NCBI GenBank assembly: GCA_965242975.1
Contig: CBDETS010000007.1
Coordinates: 2,790,001-2,854,000, forward strand
DNA from: JAPPHA01 sp965242975
GTDB taxonomy: Bacteria; Pseudomonadota; Alphaproteobacteria; Rhodobacterales; Rhodobacteraceae
Reading direction: 5' to 3'
DNA: 64,000 nt
The notes beneath the pieces were generated by a model, which searched no databases, had not been told where the DNA came from, and saw only the letters and a program-made list of their open reading frames with translations. The number at the start of each line of letters is the position of its first letter. Position 1 is the first letter of the stretch. A program made the translations under genes and the position numbers. Below are positions 18,098 to 27,549 of the stretch, in pieces.

Positions 18098-18749
18098 CGC
18101 TCTTCGCCTCCAGGCGTTTTGCCCATTGGGTGATGGGATAAAGCAGGATGAAGTATGCCACGGCAACTCCCGTGTAGACTTCCAGTGGCCGGTAAGTCTC
18201 TGACACGACAAGGTACCCCGTGTACATGAGATCGGGGACGGCAACGACGTAAAGAAGCGCGGTATTCTTGAATTGGATCACCGACTGGTTGACGAACGGC
18301 GGTATCATCCGGCGGATGGCCTGGGGCAAGACGACATGCCACATCATCTGTACGTAGGTCATGCCGACTGCGCGCGCAGCCTGCCACTGTCCCTTGTCGA
18401 TCGAAATGATGCCGCCCCGAAAGATCTCGGTGGCGAAGCAGCCCATGTACAGCGTCAAACCAATTCCGGCGGCAAGCCACGCAGGGATTTCGACCCCGAT
18501 GACGATTGGCAACGCGAAGAAAAACCAAACGATCTGGACAAGTACCGGCGTGCACCGGAACAATTCGACGTAGGCATGGATCGGAGCCGTAATGTACCAT
18601 CGTTTCGCCAGCAACCCGAGGCCGCACAGGACGCCAATGATCAGGCCGCAAATTACGGTTCCGACGGCATAGGCGAGTGTCGTAAGCAGTCCGTTCAGCC
18701 ACAGCGGTACGTAACCGATTATGACCATGTTCCAATTCCAGTCGTACAC
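18090..18749 (-). CDS. Polar amino acid ABC transporter permease (HisM/GlnP type)
   Basis: 219 residues with about five membrane segments (for example LLTTLAYAVGTVICGLIIG and LVQIVWFFFALPIVIGV). The cytoplasmic EAA-type loop is seen as ARAVGMTYVQMMWHVVLPQA, which contacts the ATPase. Only one permease gene is present, so it probably forms a homodimer. It lies between the DadA-like oxidoreductase gene (12 bases away) and the ATPase gene (overlapping). Confidence 0.92.
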   Translation of the reverse strand: MYDWNWNMVIIGYVPLWLNGLLTTLAYAVGTVICGLIIGVLCGLGLLAKRWYITAPIHAYVELFRCTPVLVQIVWFFFALPIVIGVEIPAWLAAGIGLTLYMGCFATEIFRGGIISIDKGQWQAARAVGMTYVQMMWHVVLPQAIRRMIPPFVNQSVIQFKNTALLYVVAVPDLMYTGYLVVSETYRPLEVYTGVAVAYFILLYPITQWAKRLEAKSDV

Positions 18750-18761
18750 CCTTGTCTCCTT

Positions 18762-20051
18762 TCAAAAACGATCAGGACGAAACGGCGCCAGATCAACGCT
18801 TGGCGGTTTGCCCGCGACAAGTTCCGAAATCAGCTTTCCCGTTATCGAACCCATGGTCAGGCCCAGGTGATCGTGACCGAACGCGAACCACGCATTCCCG
18901 TGTTTCGGCGCACGTCCAATGGAAGCCTTGCTGTCAGGATGCGACGGCCGTGAACCGACCCATTCCGTGATCCTTGTGCCCGGGTCATTCACGAGACCAG
19001 GTATCATGTGCTCACCCAAACGTCGGATCATCGCGGAAACGTGCGGGTCCGGCGGCGCATCTTCCGGAGCGAACTCTGCAAAGCCGCCCACGCGCAGTCC
19101 ATAGTCCATCGGTGTGACGGACACGTAGTGGTCGACCGACAAGATCGCGCTCTTCACGTGGACGCCCGTACCCTCGAACATCGCATGATAACCGCGTTCC
19201 GCCGCCAGTGGCACCCTCGTCCCGAGCATCCGTGCGAGCCGGCGGGACCAAATTCCAGCCGCAATGACGACTCCGTCGACGGGCATCGCTCCCTGATCCG
19301 TCCTGAGCGAACGAACCCCGTCCGGCCCGATATCGAACCCACGGACGTCACGTCGCAACACCGTTCCGCCCCGCGCCTCCACAAGGCCGGCCAGTCGCTT
19401 GACAAGTTGCCCGGGGTTGTACGTGTGCGTGAGGTCAGGAACCCGAATGGCACGGACGACCTTGTCGGTCAGAGCCGGCTCGATCTGCCTTGCCTCGTTG
19501 CCGTCGAGTACATCGAACTCCACCCCGTTCCGCCGGCGCAGATCGAACGCGTAGGATGCGTCCTCGAATGCCTGCCGGCTTTCGAACGTGTAAAGGAGGC
19601 CTCCACGCGTGTTCATCAAGTCCCGTGCGCCTGCTTCCGCCACAAGCGGATCAAGCGTCTCATGAACCCTGTCGAGGAGTGACTGCCGTGCGGCAGCTAT
19701 GACTTCCACCCGCCCGGGAGTGGTGTTGGCCACGTAGCGCAGAAACCAGGTCGCAAGCCCGGGCAAGTGCCGCCACTTGAGTTTCAGAGGTGCTTCCCGG
19801 GACAGCAACATGCCCGGAACCTTCCTGACGATGCCCGGCATTCCGGGAGGCGCACAGGAGGCGATGCCGAAGCAAGCCAGGTTGCCGAACGAGGCTTCCT
19901 CGCCCGGTTCCTTTCGGTCGAGCAACACGACGGCAAAACCTTCCTGTTGGAGGTACAGCGCCGTGCATGTACCAACCATTCCGGCACCAACGACCGCAAT
20001 GCGGTTGCTGTTTGGATTCACGCCGGATTGCCGTTCTTCGCTCGCGTACAT
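18762..20051 (-). CDS. FAD-dependent D-amino-acid dehydrogenase-like oxidoreductase (DadA family)
   Basis: 429 residues from ATG 20051; an internal GTG just before NPNSNRIAVVGAG would also fit. The dinucleotide-binding fold is at the N-terminus (IAVVGAGMVGTCTALYLQQ) and the DAO family pattern continues with GLLYTF, a GVVIAAGIWSRRLA FAD contact and the C-terminal FGHDHLGLTMGSITGKLI. Such enzymes oxidise D-amino acids or N-substituted amino acids to keto acids and pass electrons to the respiratory chain. The neighbouring amino acid transporter suggests that its substrate is imported by that system. Exact substrate unknown. Confidence 0.88.
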   Translation of the reverse strand: MYASEERQSGVNPNSNRIAVVGAGMVGTCTALYLQQEGFAVVLLDRKEPGEEASFGNLACFGIASCAPPGMPGIVRKVPGMLLSREAPLKLKWRHLPGLATWFLRYVANTTPGRVEVIAAARQSLLDRVHETLDPLVAEAGARDLMNTRGGLLYTFESRQAFEDASYAFDLRRRNGVEFDVLDGNEARQIEPALTDKVVRAIRVPDLTHTYNPGQLVKRLAGLVEARGGTVLRRDVRGFDIGPDGVRSLRTDQGAMPVDGVVIAAGIWSRRLARMLGTRVPLAAERGYHAMFEGTGVHVKSAILSVDHYVSVTPMDYGLRVGGFAEFAPEDAPPDPHVSAMIRRLGEHMIPGLVNDPGTRITEWVGSRPSHPDSKASIGRAPKHGNAWFAFGHDHLGLTMGSITGKLISELVAGKPPSVDLAPFRPDRF

Positions 20052-20158
20052 GGATGGATTCAGGTTGACCCGACGCCAAGCCGCGTCAGCGTCAGCGAAC
20101 TTGGACGCTCGAATTGGCGGGGAGCACGGCGGTCAACAACACCGTGCTCCCCAAGTTC

Positions 20159-21001
20159 TCATTCCTTGAAGGAGATTGACTCCGGAATGCTTGTGATACC
20201 GCTGTACGCCAGCATCGCTTCCCTCATCCGGCGTTCGTTGTGTCCAAGCTTGTTGTTCCACTCGGCCCACCAGTTCAGGTAGTTCTTGAATCGCTGGTCG
20301 ACATCGGCCCGTATGCCAAAGTACCCGGGCAATGCCGTTCGCGGTTTTGGCGAACTGATCGTGCCAAGACCAGGGTTCTTTTCCTTCGCGATCATGCTGG
20401 AAAGCACCGTGGTGGTAAAAGCATCGGCACGACCCGAAGACACGGCAAGGATGATCTGGCTCAGTTCCTTGAACTGAAGCTGCGTGGCGTTCGGAGCGTT
20501 CTGCGACAACAGGAGTTGGTCGGACGTTCCGGTCATGACGGCCATCTTGACATCTGGATTGTCGTAGTCCGACCAGTTCTCGCCACCACCGAAGTTCGGA
20601 TTGTTGACCGTCACCCACTCGATCCAGTAGATCGGCCCGGCAAAATCGATTGCCGTTGCCCGAACAGGCGTAGCCTGCATGCCGGCGGCAAGGTCGATCT
20701 TGCTTGTTGTCAGCGCGAGAACCAGTTCACCCCAGCCGCCGACTTCGGTCGGCACCAGTTCGACTTTCAGTTCGGCCGCCGCGTCGCGCGCCATTTCGAC
20801 CAACGATCCGTCCCATTCGCCGGTGGACAGGTCCTTGACGAAATAAGGTGGATAGTTGAACACGGCGAAACGAATCTCGCCGGTGCGCTGGATGCGTTCC
20901 CAAGTACTTTCATCCTGCTGCGCAATGGCGCCGTTCGCCGAACCGAACGCCATCAGTGCCGCACCCGCGGCGACTGCTAGTCTTTTCAAAATTTGTTTCA
21001 T
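20159..21001 (-). CDS. Periplasmic substrate-binding protein of a polar amino acid ABC transporter
   Basis: 280 residues using ATG at 21001, which has an excellent ribosome binding site (GGAGGAAAAG); an ATG at 21016 lies upstream of that site. The signal peptide is KQILKRLAVAAGAALMAF followed by small residues. The mature part follows the SBP_bac_3 pattern (GEIRFAVFNYPPYF, KIDLAAGMQATPVRATAIDF, GTSDQLLLS). It captures the ligand for the permease and ATPase encoded downstream. It sits between the PrpD-like and DadA-like genes of the same operon. Confidence 0.92.
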   Translation of the reverse strand: MKQILKRLAVAAGAALMAFGSANGAIAQQDESTWERIQRTGEIRFAVFNYPPYFVKDLSTGEWDGSLVEMARDAAAELKVELVPTEVGGWGELVLALTTSKIDLAAGMQATPVRATAIDFAGPIYWIEWVTVNNPNFGGGENWSDYDNPDVKMAVMTGTSDQLLLSQNAPNATQLQFKELSQIILAVSSGRADAFTTTVLSSMIAKEKNPGLGTISSPKPRTALPGYFGIRADVDQRFKNYLNWWAEWNNKLGHNERRMREAMLAYSGITSIPESISFKE

Positions 21002-21053
21002 CTTTTCCTCCGTCATTGATTTTCCGATGGATGGGTCCCTGCTCACCATCGGC

Positions 21054-22466
21054 TCATGCCACCGGCTCTTCTCCAAGAAGCGCAGTGAGTGACAGGACGT
21101 CGGCCGCATCGCCGACATCCCACGCGGCATTTCTCAGCCTTGCAGTTCGCTCCGTGTCGGCAACACACGACACCACGGATCTGAATTTTTCGACTATGTC
21201 ATCGTCGGACAGTGGCGCCTCGGGATAACCGCGCGCAAAGTCGCGGCGCTCCGTAAGTTTTCGGCCGTCAGCCAGCCGAAGCGTTACTTCGCCGACGTAG
21301 GAAGCAGGAAAGATTTCATCGAAGTCGCCTTGGTCACGGGTGACCGTTGTCACCGCTGCCAACCGGGCAACCCCGGGGTCGCTGCGACGGAGATCCTTGA
21401 AGAGATCCAGAAACGTCAAACGGCCTGTCGCCGCACGGACCGGAAGGACATATTGCGCGCTGTGCCCTTTGAGCGGGTTGTCGTCGACGCAGTGTGCCCC
21501 TGACTCGGCAAAACGAAGATCCATGCTCACGATATCATCGGGTGCGATCTGTTCCTGGTCCATGAGTCTTCCGAGTGCATCAAGCGCCGGGTGAAGGAAC
21601 GACACGCAGGGATATGGCTTGATTGCCAGCTCCATGACTCCGTTCCACGATTCACCCAACTGGTCGGTAAGCGGTGCAGGGTCTGCTGCACGGCTGAACG
21701 CCCGCAGAACCGTGTGTCCGTCGTCGAAAACACGGTCGGGCGCACCAAAGTCCTGACTTGCAAGCAGGGAGGCCGTCACCCCGTTGCGCGCTGCCATTCC
21801 CATCTGGAACGGACGCGCGTCCTCGCAGGGGTCATCCTGCCAGGCCAGGAGCCCGGAAGCCTGCAGCGCTGCGAGTCCGAGCGAACGCACGCATTCTTCC
21901 CCGTCGAGTTTGAGGAGGTAGGCGGATGCGGCCGCTGCGCCGAATGCACCTGCCACTGCAGATGGATGAAAACCCAGAGCATAGAGCTCACGGGGATCGA
22001 GGGCCATGGAAACCCGGTAGGCCACCTCGCAACCGAGGATCACCGCAGTGACCGCTTCGCTCCCGCTCCTGCCGCAATCCTCCGACAGCGCCAGCGCGAC
22101 AGGTACGACGACGGCAGCCGGATGCAGAATGGCCCTGGGATGATGGGGCTCGAAATCTATGGCATATCCGAGCGTCCCGTTGGCGAGGACCGCACTGACG
22201 ACGTCCACCTTTCGATTGCGCCCGACGAGCGTTGCCGGGCCTGCTCCTGCATGGGTTTCGACGAAGGCACAGATGCGCGACGCCGATGTCACGGAAGGAT
22301 GGCTGGCAGCTGCCAGGACTCCGATCGTGTCGAAGACCACCCGCCGGGCATGGTCCCTGACGTTGACAGGCACCCTGTCGCACTTGAGACCTGCGGCCAG
22401 GGAAGCGAGACAATCCGTGATCGGTCCACGGGTCACCAAGGCGTGGGCTTCCGTCGCATATGGCAA
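21054..22466 (-). CDS. MmgE/PrpD-family protein
   Basis: 470 residues, the normal length of the family that includes 2-methylcitrate dehydratase, cis-aconitate decarboxylase and iminodisuccinate epimerase. Typical segments are VVFDTIGVLAAASHP, NGTLGYAIDFEPHHP (the family usually has D-D in place of F-E), HPAAVVVPVALAL, KPYPCVSFLHPALDAL and KGHSAQYVLPVRAATGRL. It starts the minus-strand operon at ATG 22466. The company of a DadA-like enzyme and amino acid transporter argues for action on an imported amino acid derivative rather than methylcitrate. An iminodisuccinate-type epimerase role is possible but not shown. Confidence 0.85.
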   Translation of the reverse strand: MPYATEAHALVTRGPITDCLASLAAGLKCDRVPVNVRDHARRVVFDTIGVLAAASHPSVTSASRICAFVETHAGAGPATLVGRNRKVDVVSAVLANGTLGYAIDFEPHHPRAILHPAAVVVPVALALSEDCGRSGSEAVTAVILGCEVAYRVSMALDPRELYALGFHPSAVAGAFGAAAASAYLLKLDGEECVRSLGLAALQASGLLAWQDDPCEDARPFQMGMAARNGVTASLLASQDFGAPDRVFDDGHTVLRAFSRAADPAPLTDQLGESWNGVMELAIKPYPCVSFLHPALDALGRLMDQEQIAPDDIVSMDLRFAESGAHCVDDNPLKGHSAQYVLPVRAATGRLTFLDLFKDLRRSDPGVARLAAVTTVTRDQGDFDEIFPASYVGEVTLRLADGRKLTERRDFARGYPEAPLSDDDIVEKFRSVVSCVADTERTARLRNAAWDVGDAADVLSLTALLGEEPVA

Positions 22467-22566
22467 GACCGTTGTTGCATCACCGCTTGACGAAGTATTT
22501 TATCCTGAATACAGAATTGAACAACGATGTCAATACAACACTTCGGCGAGCCGCGGAAGGTGAATT
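22467..22566. promoter_or_regulatory. Divergent promoter region of the amino acid catabolic locus
   Basis: These 100 bases separate the two divergent units and must hold both promoters. On the plus strand TTGACG (from 22487) is followed 17 bases later by TACAGA, a weak sigma-70-like pair. An inverted repeat GTATT-N8-AATAC overlaps the spacer and would suit a dimeric GntR-type regulator. The assignment is by eye. Confidence 0.45.
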
Positions 22567-24270
22567 GTGCCCGAAACTTCCACACCCAACACGATGTCTG
22601 GGGCAGACGTTATGGTCCGCATGCTCGATGCACATGAAGTTCGCCATGTCTTCGGACTGTGCGGCGACACGACCTTGCCATTTTATGATTCCCTCTATCG
22701 GCTTGATCACCAGATCGAACACATTCTGACCCGCGACGAACGTAACGCCGCCTACATGGCCGATGGCTATGCCAAGGTGACCGGGAAGGTAGGTGTGTGC
22801 GAAGGACCCTCGGGCGGCGGGGCAACCTACATTCTCCCTGGGCTGGTGGAATCGAACGAGAGTTCGATTCCGGTCCTCGCCATCACGTCGGATGTCGGGA
22901 CGCGGTCGAAGGGCCACTACCCCCTGACGGAACTCGATCAAGAGGGGCTGATGCGTCCTTTGACCAAGTTCAGTGCGGTCATCCAGCATGCCGATACGAT
23001 ACCCGACATGGTGCGAACCGCTTTTCGCAAAATGACGACCGGCCGACCTGGCGCCGCGCACCTGGGATTACCGTTCGACGTCCAGCGTGATCAGACAAAT
23101 CCGGAAGACATCTGGGCGGACCCGGCCCATGCGATGTTTCCTGCGCACCCCTTCGGCCCCGACACCGCCGCACTTGACGCGGCCCTGGAAGCCATTCTTT
23201 CGGCCTCCTTTCCACTGATTGTCTGCGGGGGCGGCATCGTGTCTTCGGGTGCCGAAGCCGCGTTCAGGACCTTCGTGGAAACCCTTGACGTCGCGGTCGG
23301 AACAACGATTTCCGGCCAGGGTTCGATTCCGGAGACGCATCCGAACTGTGTTGGCGTTGTCGGTTCGAACGGCGGTGTGCCGGCCACCCGGGAACTGGTT
23401 CAGTCAGCTGATCTCGTCGTCTTCATCGGTTGCCGCGCCGGCTCGGTTACGACGGAACTCTGGCGATTCCCGGCGAAGGGCACCCGGGTGGTCCATGTCG
23501 ACTGCGACCCCGAAGTCATCGGGGCGTCCTACAAGACGGAGGTGGCCGTTGTTTCCGATGCACGTCTCGCGCTGGAGGCATTGAACCGGGAACTCGGGTC
23601 GCGCGGTCAGGGCCCCTGCTTCGGGGGCGCCACGGTCGTGGCACCGCTGAAAGAACGAAAGTGGCGTGCATTTCACGATCTTGCAGGCAGCATCGAACGG
23701 CCGATCCTGCCGGAGCGGACAATCGCCGCGCTTCGCTCCGTGCTTGACGATGATGCGATCGTTGTCGGCGACGCCGGAACGCCTTGCCCCTATATCTCGG
23801 CGTATTACGAGTTGCGGCGGTCAGGACGGCAGTTGTTCTCGAACCGCGCCCACGGTGCACTCGGCTACGCTCTCCCGGCATCAATGGGTGTCTCCGTTGG
23901 AGCGCCAGGGAAAAAGGTCGTGTCCCTGATGGGCGACGGCAGCTTCGGGTTCGCGTGCGGCGAACTGGAAACCGCCGTACGCAGGAAAATGCCGATCACC
24001 TTCGTCGTCTTTTCGAACGCGTCCTACGGCTGGATCAAGGCCGGCCAGAAAGCTCGCTTCGGTGGGCGTTATTTCTCGGTCGACTTCGACCGGACCGATC
24101 ACAAGTCGGTAGCCGAGGCATTCGGGCTGAATGCCTGGCGCGTCGAGGACCCTGAAGCCCTGGAATCAGTGCTGAAATTGGCCGTGGACCATCCCGGTCC
24201 GACGCTCGTGGACGTCATCAGCCAACCGCTCGATGAAGCCGCGGCACCGGTCAGTGAATGGATTGCCTGA
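22567..24270 (+). CDS. Thiamine-pyrophosphate-dependent enzyme (acetolactate synthase-like)
   Basis: 567 residues with GTG start. Three-domain layout: N-terminal PP-type domain with catalytic Glu58 (TRDERNAAYMADGYAK), central domain (about 200-330), and C-terminal TPP/Mg-binding domain with LMGDGSFGF (GDGS near residue 456) ending in VFSNASYG. Family members include acetolactate synthase, benzoylformate decarboxylase and glyoxylate carboligase. The product is not biosynthetic AHAS because no small subunit gene is present and the locus is catabolic. It probably decarboxylates or condenses a 2-keto acid, such as one made by the DadA-like oxidase. Next gene starts directly after its stop. Confidence 0.88.
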   Translation: MPETSTPNTMSGADVMVRMLDAHEVRHVFGLCGDTTLPFYDSLYRLDHQIEHILTRDERNAAYMADGYAKVTGKVGVCEGPSGGGATYILPGLVESNESSIPVLAITSDVGTRSKGHYPLTELDQEGLMRPLTKFSAVIQHADTIPDMVRTAFRKMTTGRPGAAHLGLPFDVQRDQTNPEDIWADPAHAMFPAHPFGPDTAALDAALEAILSASFPLIVCGGGIVSSGAEAAFRTFVETLDVAVGTTISGQGSIPETHPNCVGVVGSNGGVPATRELVQSADLVVFIGCRAGSVTTELWRFPAKGTRVVHVDCDPEVIGASYKTEVAVVSDARLALEALNRELGSRGQGPCFGGATVVAPLKERKWRAFHDLAGSIERPILPERTIAALRSVLDDDAIVVGDAGTPCPYISAYYELRRSGRQLFSNRAHGALGYALPASMGVSVGAPGKKVVSLMGDGSFGFACGELETAVRRKMPITFVVFSNASYGWIKAGQKARFGGRYFSVDFDRTDHKSVAEAFGLNAWRVEDPEALESVLKLAVDHPGPTLVDVISQPLDEAAAPVSEWIA

Positions 24271-25392
24271 ATGTCTGTCCATCGGATAACCGCCATCCGA
24301 GTCCACGTTGTCAGCATCCCGGGAAACGCGGAGCACTCGCAAGGCTCGGGTGACGTTTCGGGCATCGATGCGGTTCTGCTCGAGCTGACGACCGATACCG
24401 GTTTGACTGGCTGGGGCGAGGCAGCTCCCTGGCCCGTGTTCACCGGCACGGTCGAGAGCAATGCGGCGGCACTCCATGTCTATCTTCGACCCTGCGCCTT
24501 GCATGCGGACCCGGTGCAGGTCGAGTTGACGATGGCTCGGGCTGACCGCGTCCTCGTCGGTCACCCGGAGGCAAAAGGTGCGCTCGAATGCGCGCTCTTG
24601 GACCTAACGGGTCAGATCTCGGGCCTTTCGGTCGCGGAACTCGTCGGCGGCAGGCAACGCGAGACGATCCCGCTCAGCTTTTCGGTTGCAAACCGGGATT
24701 TCGACCACGACCTCGAATGCGTGAGGGAACTCTGGAACGACGGCGTCAGGCTCTTCAAGCTCAAGACCGGTTTCCTCGATCACGGCTTCGACCTGATGCG
24801 TCTGGAAAGGCTCCGTGAATTGTTCGGTGACGAGATCAGCCTTCGCATCGACTACAATCAGGGGCTGCCCGCGTATGACGCGGTTCGCCGGATTCGTGAC
24901 CTCGAGGCGTTCCGTCCCGACTTCGTCGAACAACCCGTGAAGAGGAATGAACGCGCTGCACTGGCCGAGATCACCCGAGCGGTTGATGTCCCGATCATGG
25001 CCGACGAATCCGTTTTCAATCCCCAGGAAGCGCTTGAAGCCGCTGCCGGACGTATCGCGGATATCTTTTCGCTGAAAACCAACAAGGCAGGCGGCATACG
25101 CCGTTGCCTGGAAATTGCCGCGATTGCCCGTGCGGCAGGAATCGGCGTTTACGGGGGCTGCATGTTCGAGACATCCATCGCCCACGCAGCCGGTACCCAC
25201 CTCATGGCGGCGGTGCCGGAGCCGCATCTGGGCTGCGAGTTCTACATGTCGACCTACTTCGCCAAGGCCGATCTGGCTGACACGCCTTTTCCGGTGAAGG
25301 GCGGAAACGTACATGTTCCCCGGGGTCCGGGTCTCGGCGTTCGACCGGATCCGGACAAACTGGCGCGTTTTCGGAAAGAGCTTCTGACGTGA
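24271..25392 (+). CDS. Enolase-superfamily enzyme of the muconate-cycloisomerase subgroup
   Basis: 373 residues. The capping domain is followed by a barrel with all catalytic residues: K163-x-K165 (LFKLKTG), metal ligands D194 (RIDYNQG), E220 (FVEQP) and D245 (MADES), and K269 (FSLKTNKAGG). The Lys-x-Lys and second Lys on opposite faces are the MLE subgroup pattern, shared by muconate and chloromuconate cycloisomerases, dipeptide epimerases and N-succinylamino acid racemases. Given the amino acid transporter, racemisation or lactonisation of an amino acid derivative is as likely as aromatic degradation. It overlaps the next gene by 4 bases. Confidence 0.88.
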   Translation: MSVHRITAIRVHVVSIPGNAEHSQGSGDVSGIDAVLLELTTDTGLTGWGEAAPWPVFTGTVESNAAALHVYLRPCALHADPVQVELTMARADRVLVGHPEAKGALECALLDLTGQISGLSVAELVGGRQRETIPLSFSVANRDFDHDLECVRELWNDGVRLFKLKTGFLDHGFDLMRLERLRELFGDEISLRIDYNQGLPAYDAVRRIRDLEAFRPDFVEQPVKRNERAALAEITRAVDVPIMADESVFNPQEALEAAAGRIADIFSLKTNKAGGIRRCLEIAAIARAAGIGVYGGCMFETSIAHAAGTHLMAAVPEPHLGCEFYMSTYFAKADLADTPFPVKGGNVHVPRGPGLGVRPDPDKLARFRKELLT

Positions 25393-26207
25393 GCCGCACG
25401 ACCCGTTTCGTCATCGCCGGGTTCGGCAATGTCGGACAGCAGGTCGCGGAACATGTGGTTCGGGATGAAAGTCGGCAACTCGAAATTGCGGCGATCGTCG
25501 CCCGTGACCGTACCAGGGCACGGGCCGCCGCGCGGGAACTGGGCCTCGACGTTCCTCTGGTCGACGCAGCCGAAGCACCTGGTCACGCGTCGGTCATTGT
25601 CGAGGCTGGCACCCACGACAGTTTTCGCGAAATCGTCGAGCCGGGGTTGCAGGCCGGCATCCATGTGATCGTGGTCAGTGCCGGCGCACTTGCCACCAAC
25701 CTCGACCTGGTCGACCTGGCGGACGAGAAGTGCGCGACACTTCAGATTGCCAATGGAACGCTTCCCGGGCTCGACATCCTGCGCGCGGCCAGGGAGTCCG
25801 GCATCGACGAGGTGCGCCTGGTATCGAGCGTATTGCCACGATCGCTCGCACACGAACGATTTGTCCATGACCGCGGCATCGATCTCGAGCAGGCCGAACG
25901 GCGAAGAGTACCGATATTCCAGGGTACGGCCCGAAATGCGGCCCGGCACTTTCCCCGGCACTTCAACGTCGCCGTTGCACTCAGCCTGGCCGGAATCGGG
26001 CTTGACCGCACGATGGTCGATATCTCGGCCGATGGTCGACTACCCGGAGTGCGGCACACGGTTCACGTCAGGTCATCCGACGTGACACTCGAGATGACGG
26101 CATCAAATTTCCCTTCCCGACGCAACAACCGCACGAGCCGTATCGTGGGGCCTTCCATACTCGCGGCGTTGCGGCGCATTCATGCACCCGTTCTCGCGGG
26201 CAGCTGA
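25389..26207 (+). CDS. Aspartate-dehydrogenase-like NAD(P)-dependent enzyme (NadX family)
   Basis: 272 residues from GTG 25389 in a GTGA overlap with the previous gene. The Rossmann motif is VIAGFGNVGQQVAEHV (residues 8-23). The C-terminal part has the aspartate dehydrogenase landmarks ARHFPRHFNVAVALSLAGIG and EMTASNFPSRRNNRTS, where the N and the arginines hold the dicarboxylate. Known members convert aspartate and iminosuccinate. As the last gene of the unit it may release ammonia from a pathway intermediate. A biosynthetic NAD role is less likely because no nadA or nadC is present. Confidence 0.85.
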   Translation: MSRTTRFVIAGFGNVGQQVAEHVVRDESRQLEIAAIVARDRTRARAAARELGLDVPLVDAAEAPGHASVIVEAGTHDSFREIVEPGLQAGIHVIVVSAGALATNLDLVDLADEKCATLQIANGTLPGLDILRAARESGIDEVRLVSSVLPRSLAHERFVHDRGIDLEQAERRRVPIFQGTARNAARHFPRHFNVAVALSLAGIGLDRTMVDISADGRLPGVRHTVHVRSSDVTLEMTASNFPSRRNNRTSRIVGPSILAALRRIHAPVLAGS

Positions 26208-26555
26208 CCCCGCGAGGAGGAACACGCGCAATGGTCGGGATCCGTACTTTCGTGCCTGCAGTTCACGGCCGATTGAGCCGATGCACGACCATCGCATTTG
26301 CGGAGAAAACGCTCCATGAACCAATCTTCAGTCCCGTGCGAAGGTTGCCGGCGATGACCAGGTTCGATCCAGGAACATCCGGATACGGTATCGGCCGCCA
26401 AGGACAGGTGGACGTATCTTGAGTGAAGCTCCGCGATCGCCGGGCGTCCTTGGCAACAGGCCGCAACCGCGATGCCGCGGCTGGCCGCGCAGGCGATCTA
26501 CCTGACGGTGTTGCGCAACCTTGACGGCGCGGTCGCCTTCGAACGTCGAGACCTG
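26208..26555. other. Convergent intergenic stretch, nothing recognised
   Basis: About 350 bases between the end of the aspartate-dehydrogenase-like gene and the end of the LysR gene. Only short, low-quality frames occur. Both neighbouring transcripts should terminate here, but no hairpin with a T-run was seen. Confidence 0.4.
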
Positions 26556-27443
26556 TCAGGGAGTGAAGCGTTTTTCCGCGATTTTCCTGAACTCTTCCGC
26601 CACCGGTGAGAGCGGGCGCCGGCTCGACCAGAACAGGAACGCCTGGATTTCGAGCGCCGACTCGAATGGAATCGCGACGCATTCGGGCAGAAACTGTTCG
26701 GGCTCAAACCAACTGCCGATAACCGCGACGCCCAGGCCACACGCGACCAGTCCACGAATTGCGCTGGTCGTTCTGAGTTCATATTTTCGGTCGTTCTTGA
26801 TCCCGTGCCGCCGGAAAAGTTCATCCAATTGGAACTGAAGGTGCGAGTCCGCCATATATGAAATCAGCCGCTCCCCAGCCAGTTCACCGGGCCGGACGAT
26901 GTCGCGATTCGCGAACCCGTGACCCTTGGGAACGATGCAGAACAGCGGGTTGACGTCGATCAGGCGGCTCTCGATCGTCGGGTTCGTCGGCTTCGACAGT
27001 CTGATTCCGAAGTCAAAGCTCTGGGTGACCATCCACTCGACAGTGGCATCGTCCTGGCCGATGTCGAACGTCACTTTCGATTTCGGAAAGGCGCGCGCGA
27101 ATTCTGCAATCAGCTCGGGCGTGATGTGGGAGGAGAAGGACGGCGATGTGATGATGCTCAGGCGTGCATGGCCGAATGTACCGATCTCCGCCGCGGCATC
27201 CTTTATGTGGCTCATCCCGGTGACTGCCTGCTGTACCTCCTTCACGAGGAGCCGCGCTTCCTCCGTCGGCTCGAGCTGCCTCCCGACCCTGAGAAAAAGC
27301 CGATAACCCACTTCCTTTTCAAGATCGGATACCAACCGGCTGACCGCGGGTTGAGATGTCCCCAGTATTTCCGCTGCCGCAGTTACGGAGCCGGCGGAAA
27401 CGACAGCACGAAAGGCGTCAACCTGCTTGAACGTAATTTTCAT
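26556..27443 (-). CDS. LysR-family transcriptional regulator
   Basis: 295 residues using ATG at 27443 (MKITFKQVDAFRAVVSAGSV). Residues 1-60 are the LysR helix-turn-helix (TAAAEILGTSQPAVSRLVSD), residues 90-290 the substrate-binding domain. It closes the minus-strand unit of aminotransferase and decarboxylase genes, about 100 bases after the last of them, and is the natural candidate to control the divergent promoters at 29756-30001. Effector unknown. Confidence 0.9.
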   Translation of the reverse strand: MKITFKQVDAFRAVVSAGSVTAAAEILGTSQPAVSRLVSDLEKEVGYRLFLRVGRQLEPTEEARLLVKEVQQAVTGMSHIKDAAAEIGTFGHARLSIITSPSFSSHITPELIAEFARAFPKSKVTFDIGQDDATVEWMVTQSFDFGIRLSKPTNPTIESRLIDVNPLFCIVPKGHGFANRDIVRPGELAGERLISYMADSHLQFQLDELFRRHGIKNDRKYELRTTSAIRGLVACGLGVAVIGSWFEPEQFLPECVAIPFESALEIQAFLFWSSRRPLSPVAEEFRKIAEKRFTP

Positions 27444-27549
27444 TGTTGCTGTATCCGACCTCTTCGTCGTCAGAATAAGGCGGGTCCCGTCCGTGTTGTC
27501 CTCCATCTGACGCAGCCTGCCGGCCAGTAGGAAACGGCGCCGGCTGCGG

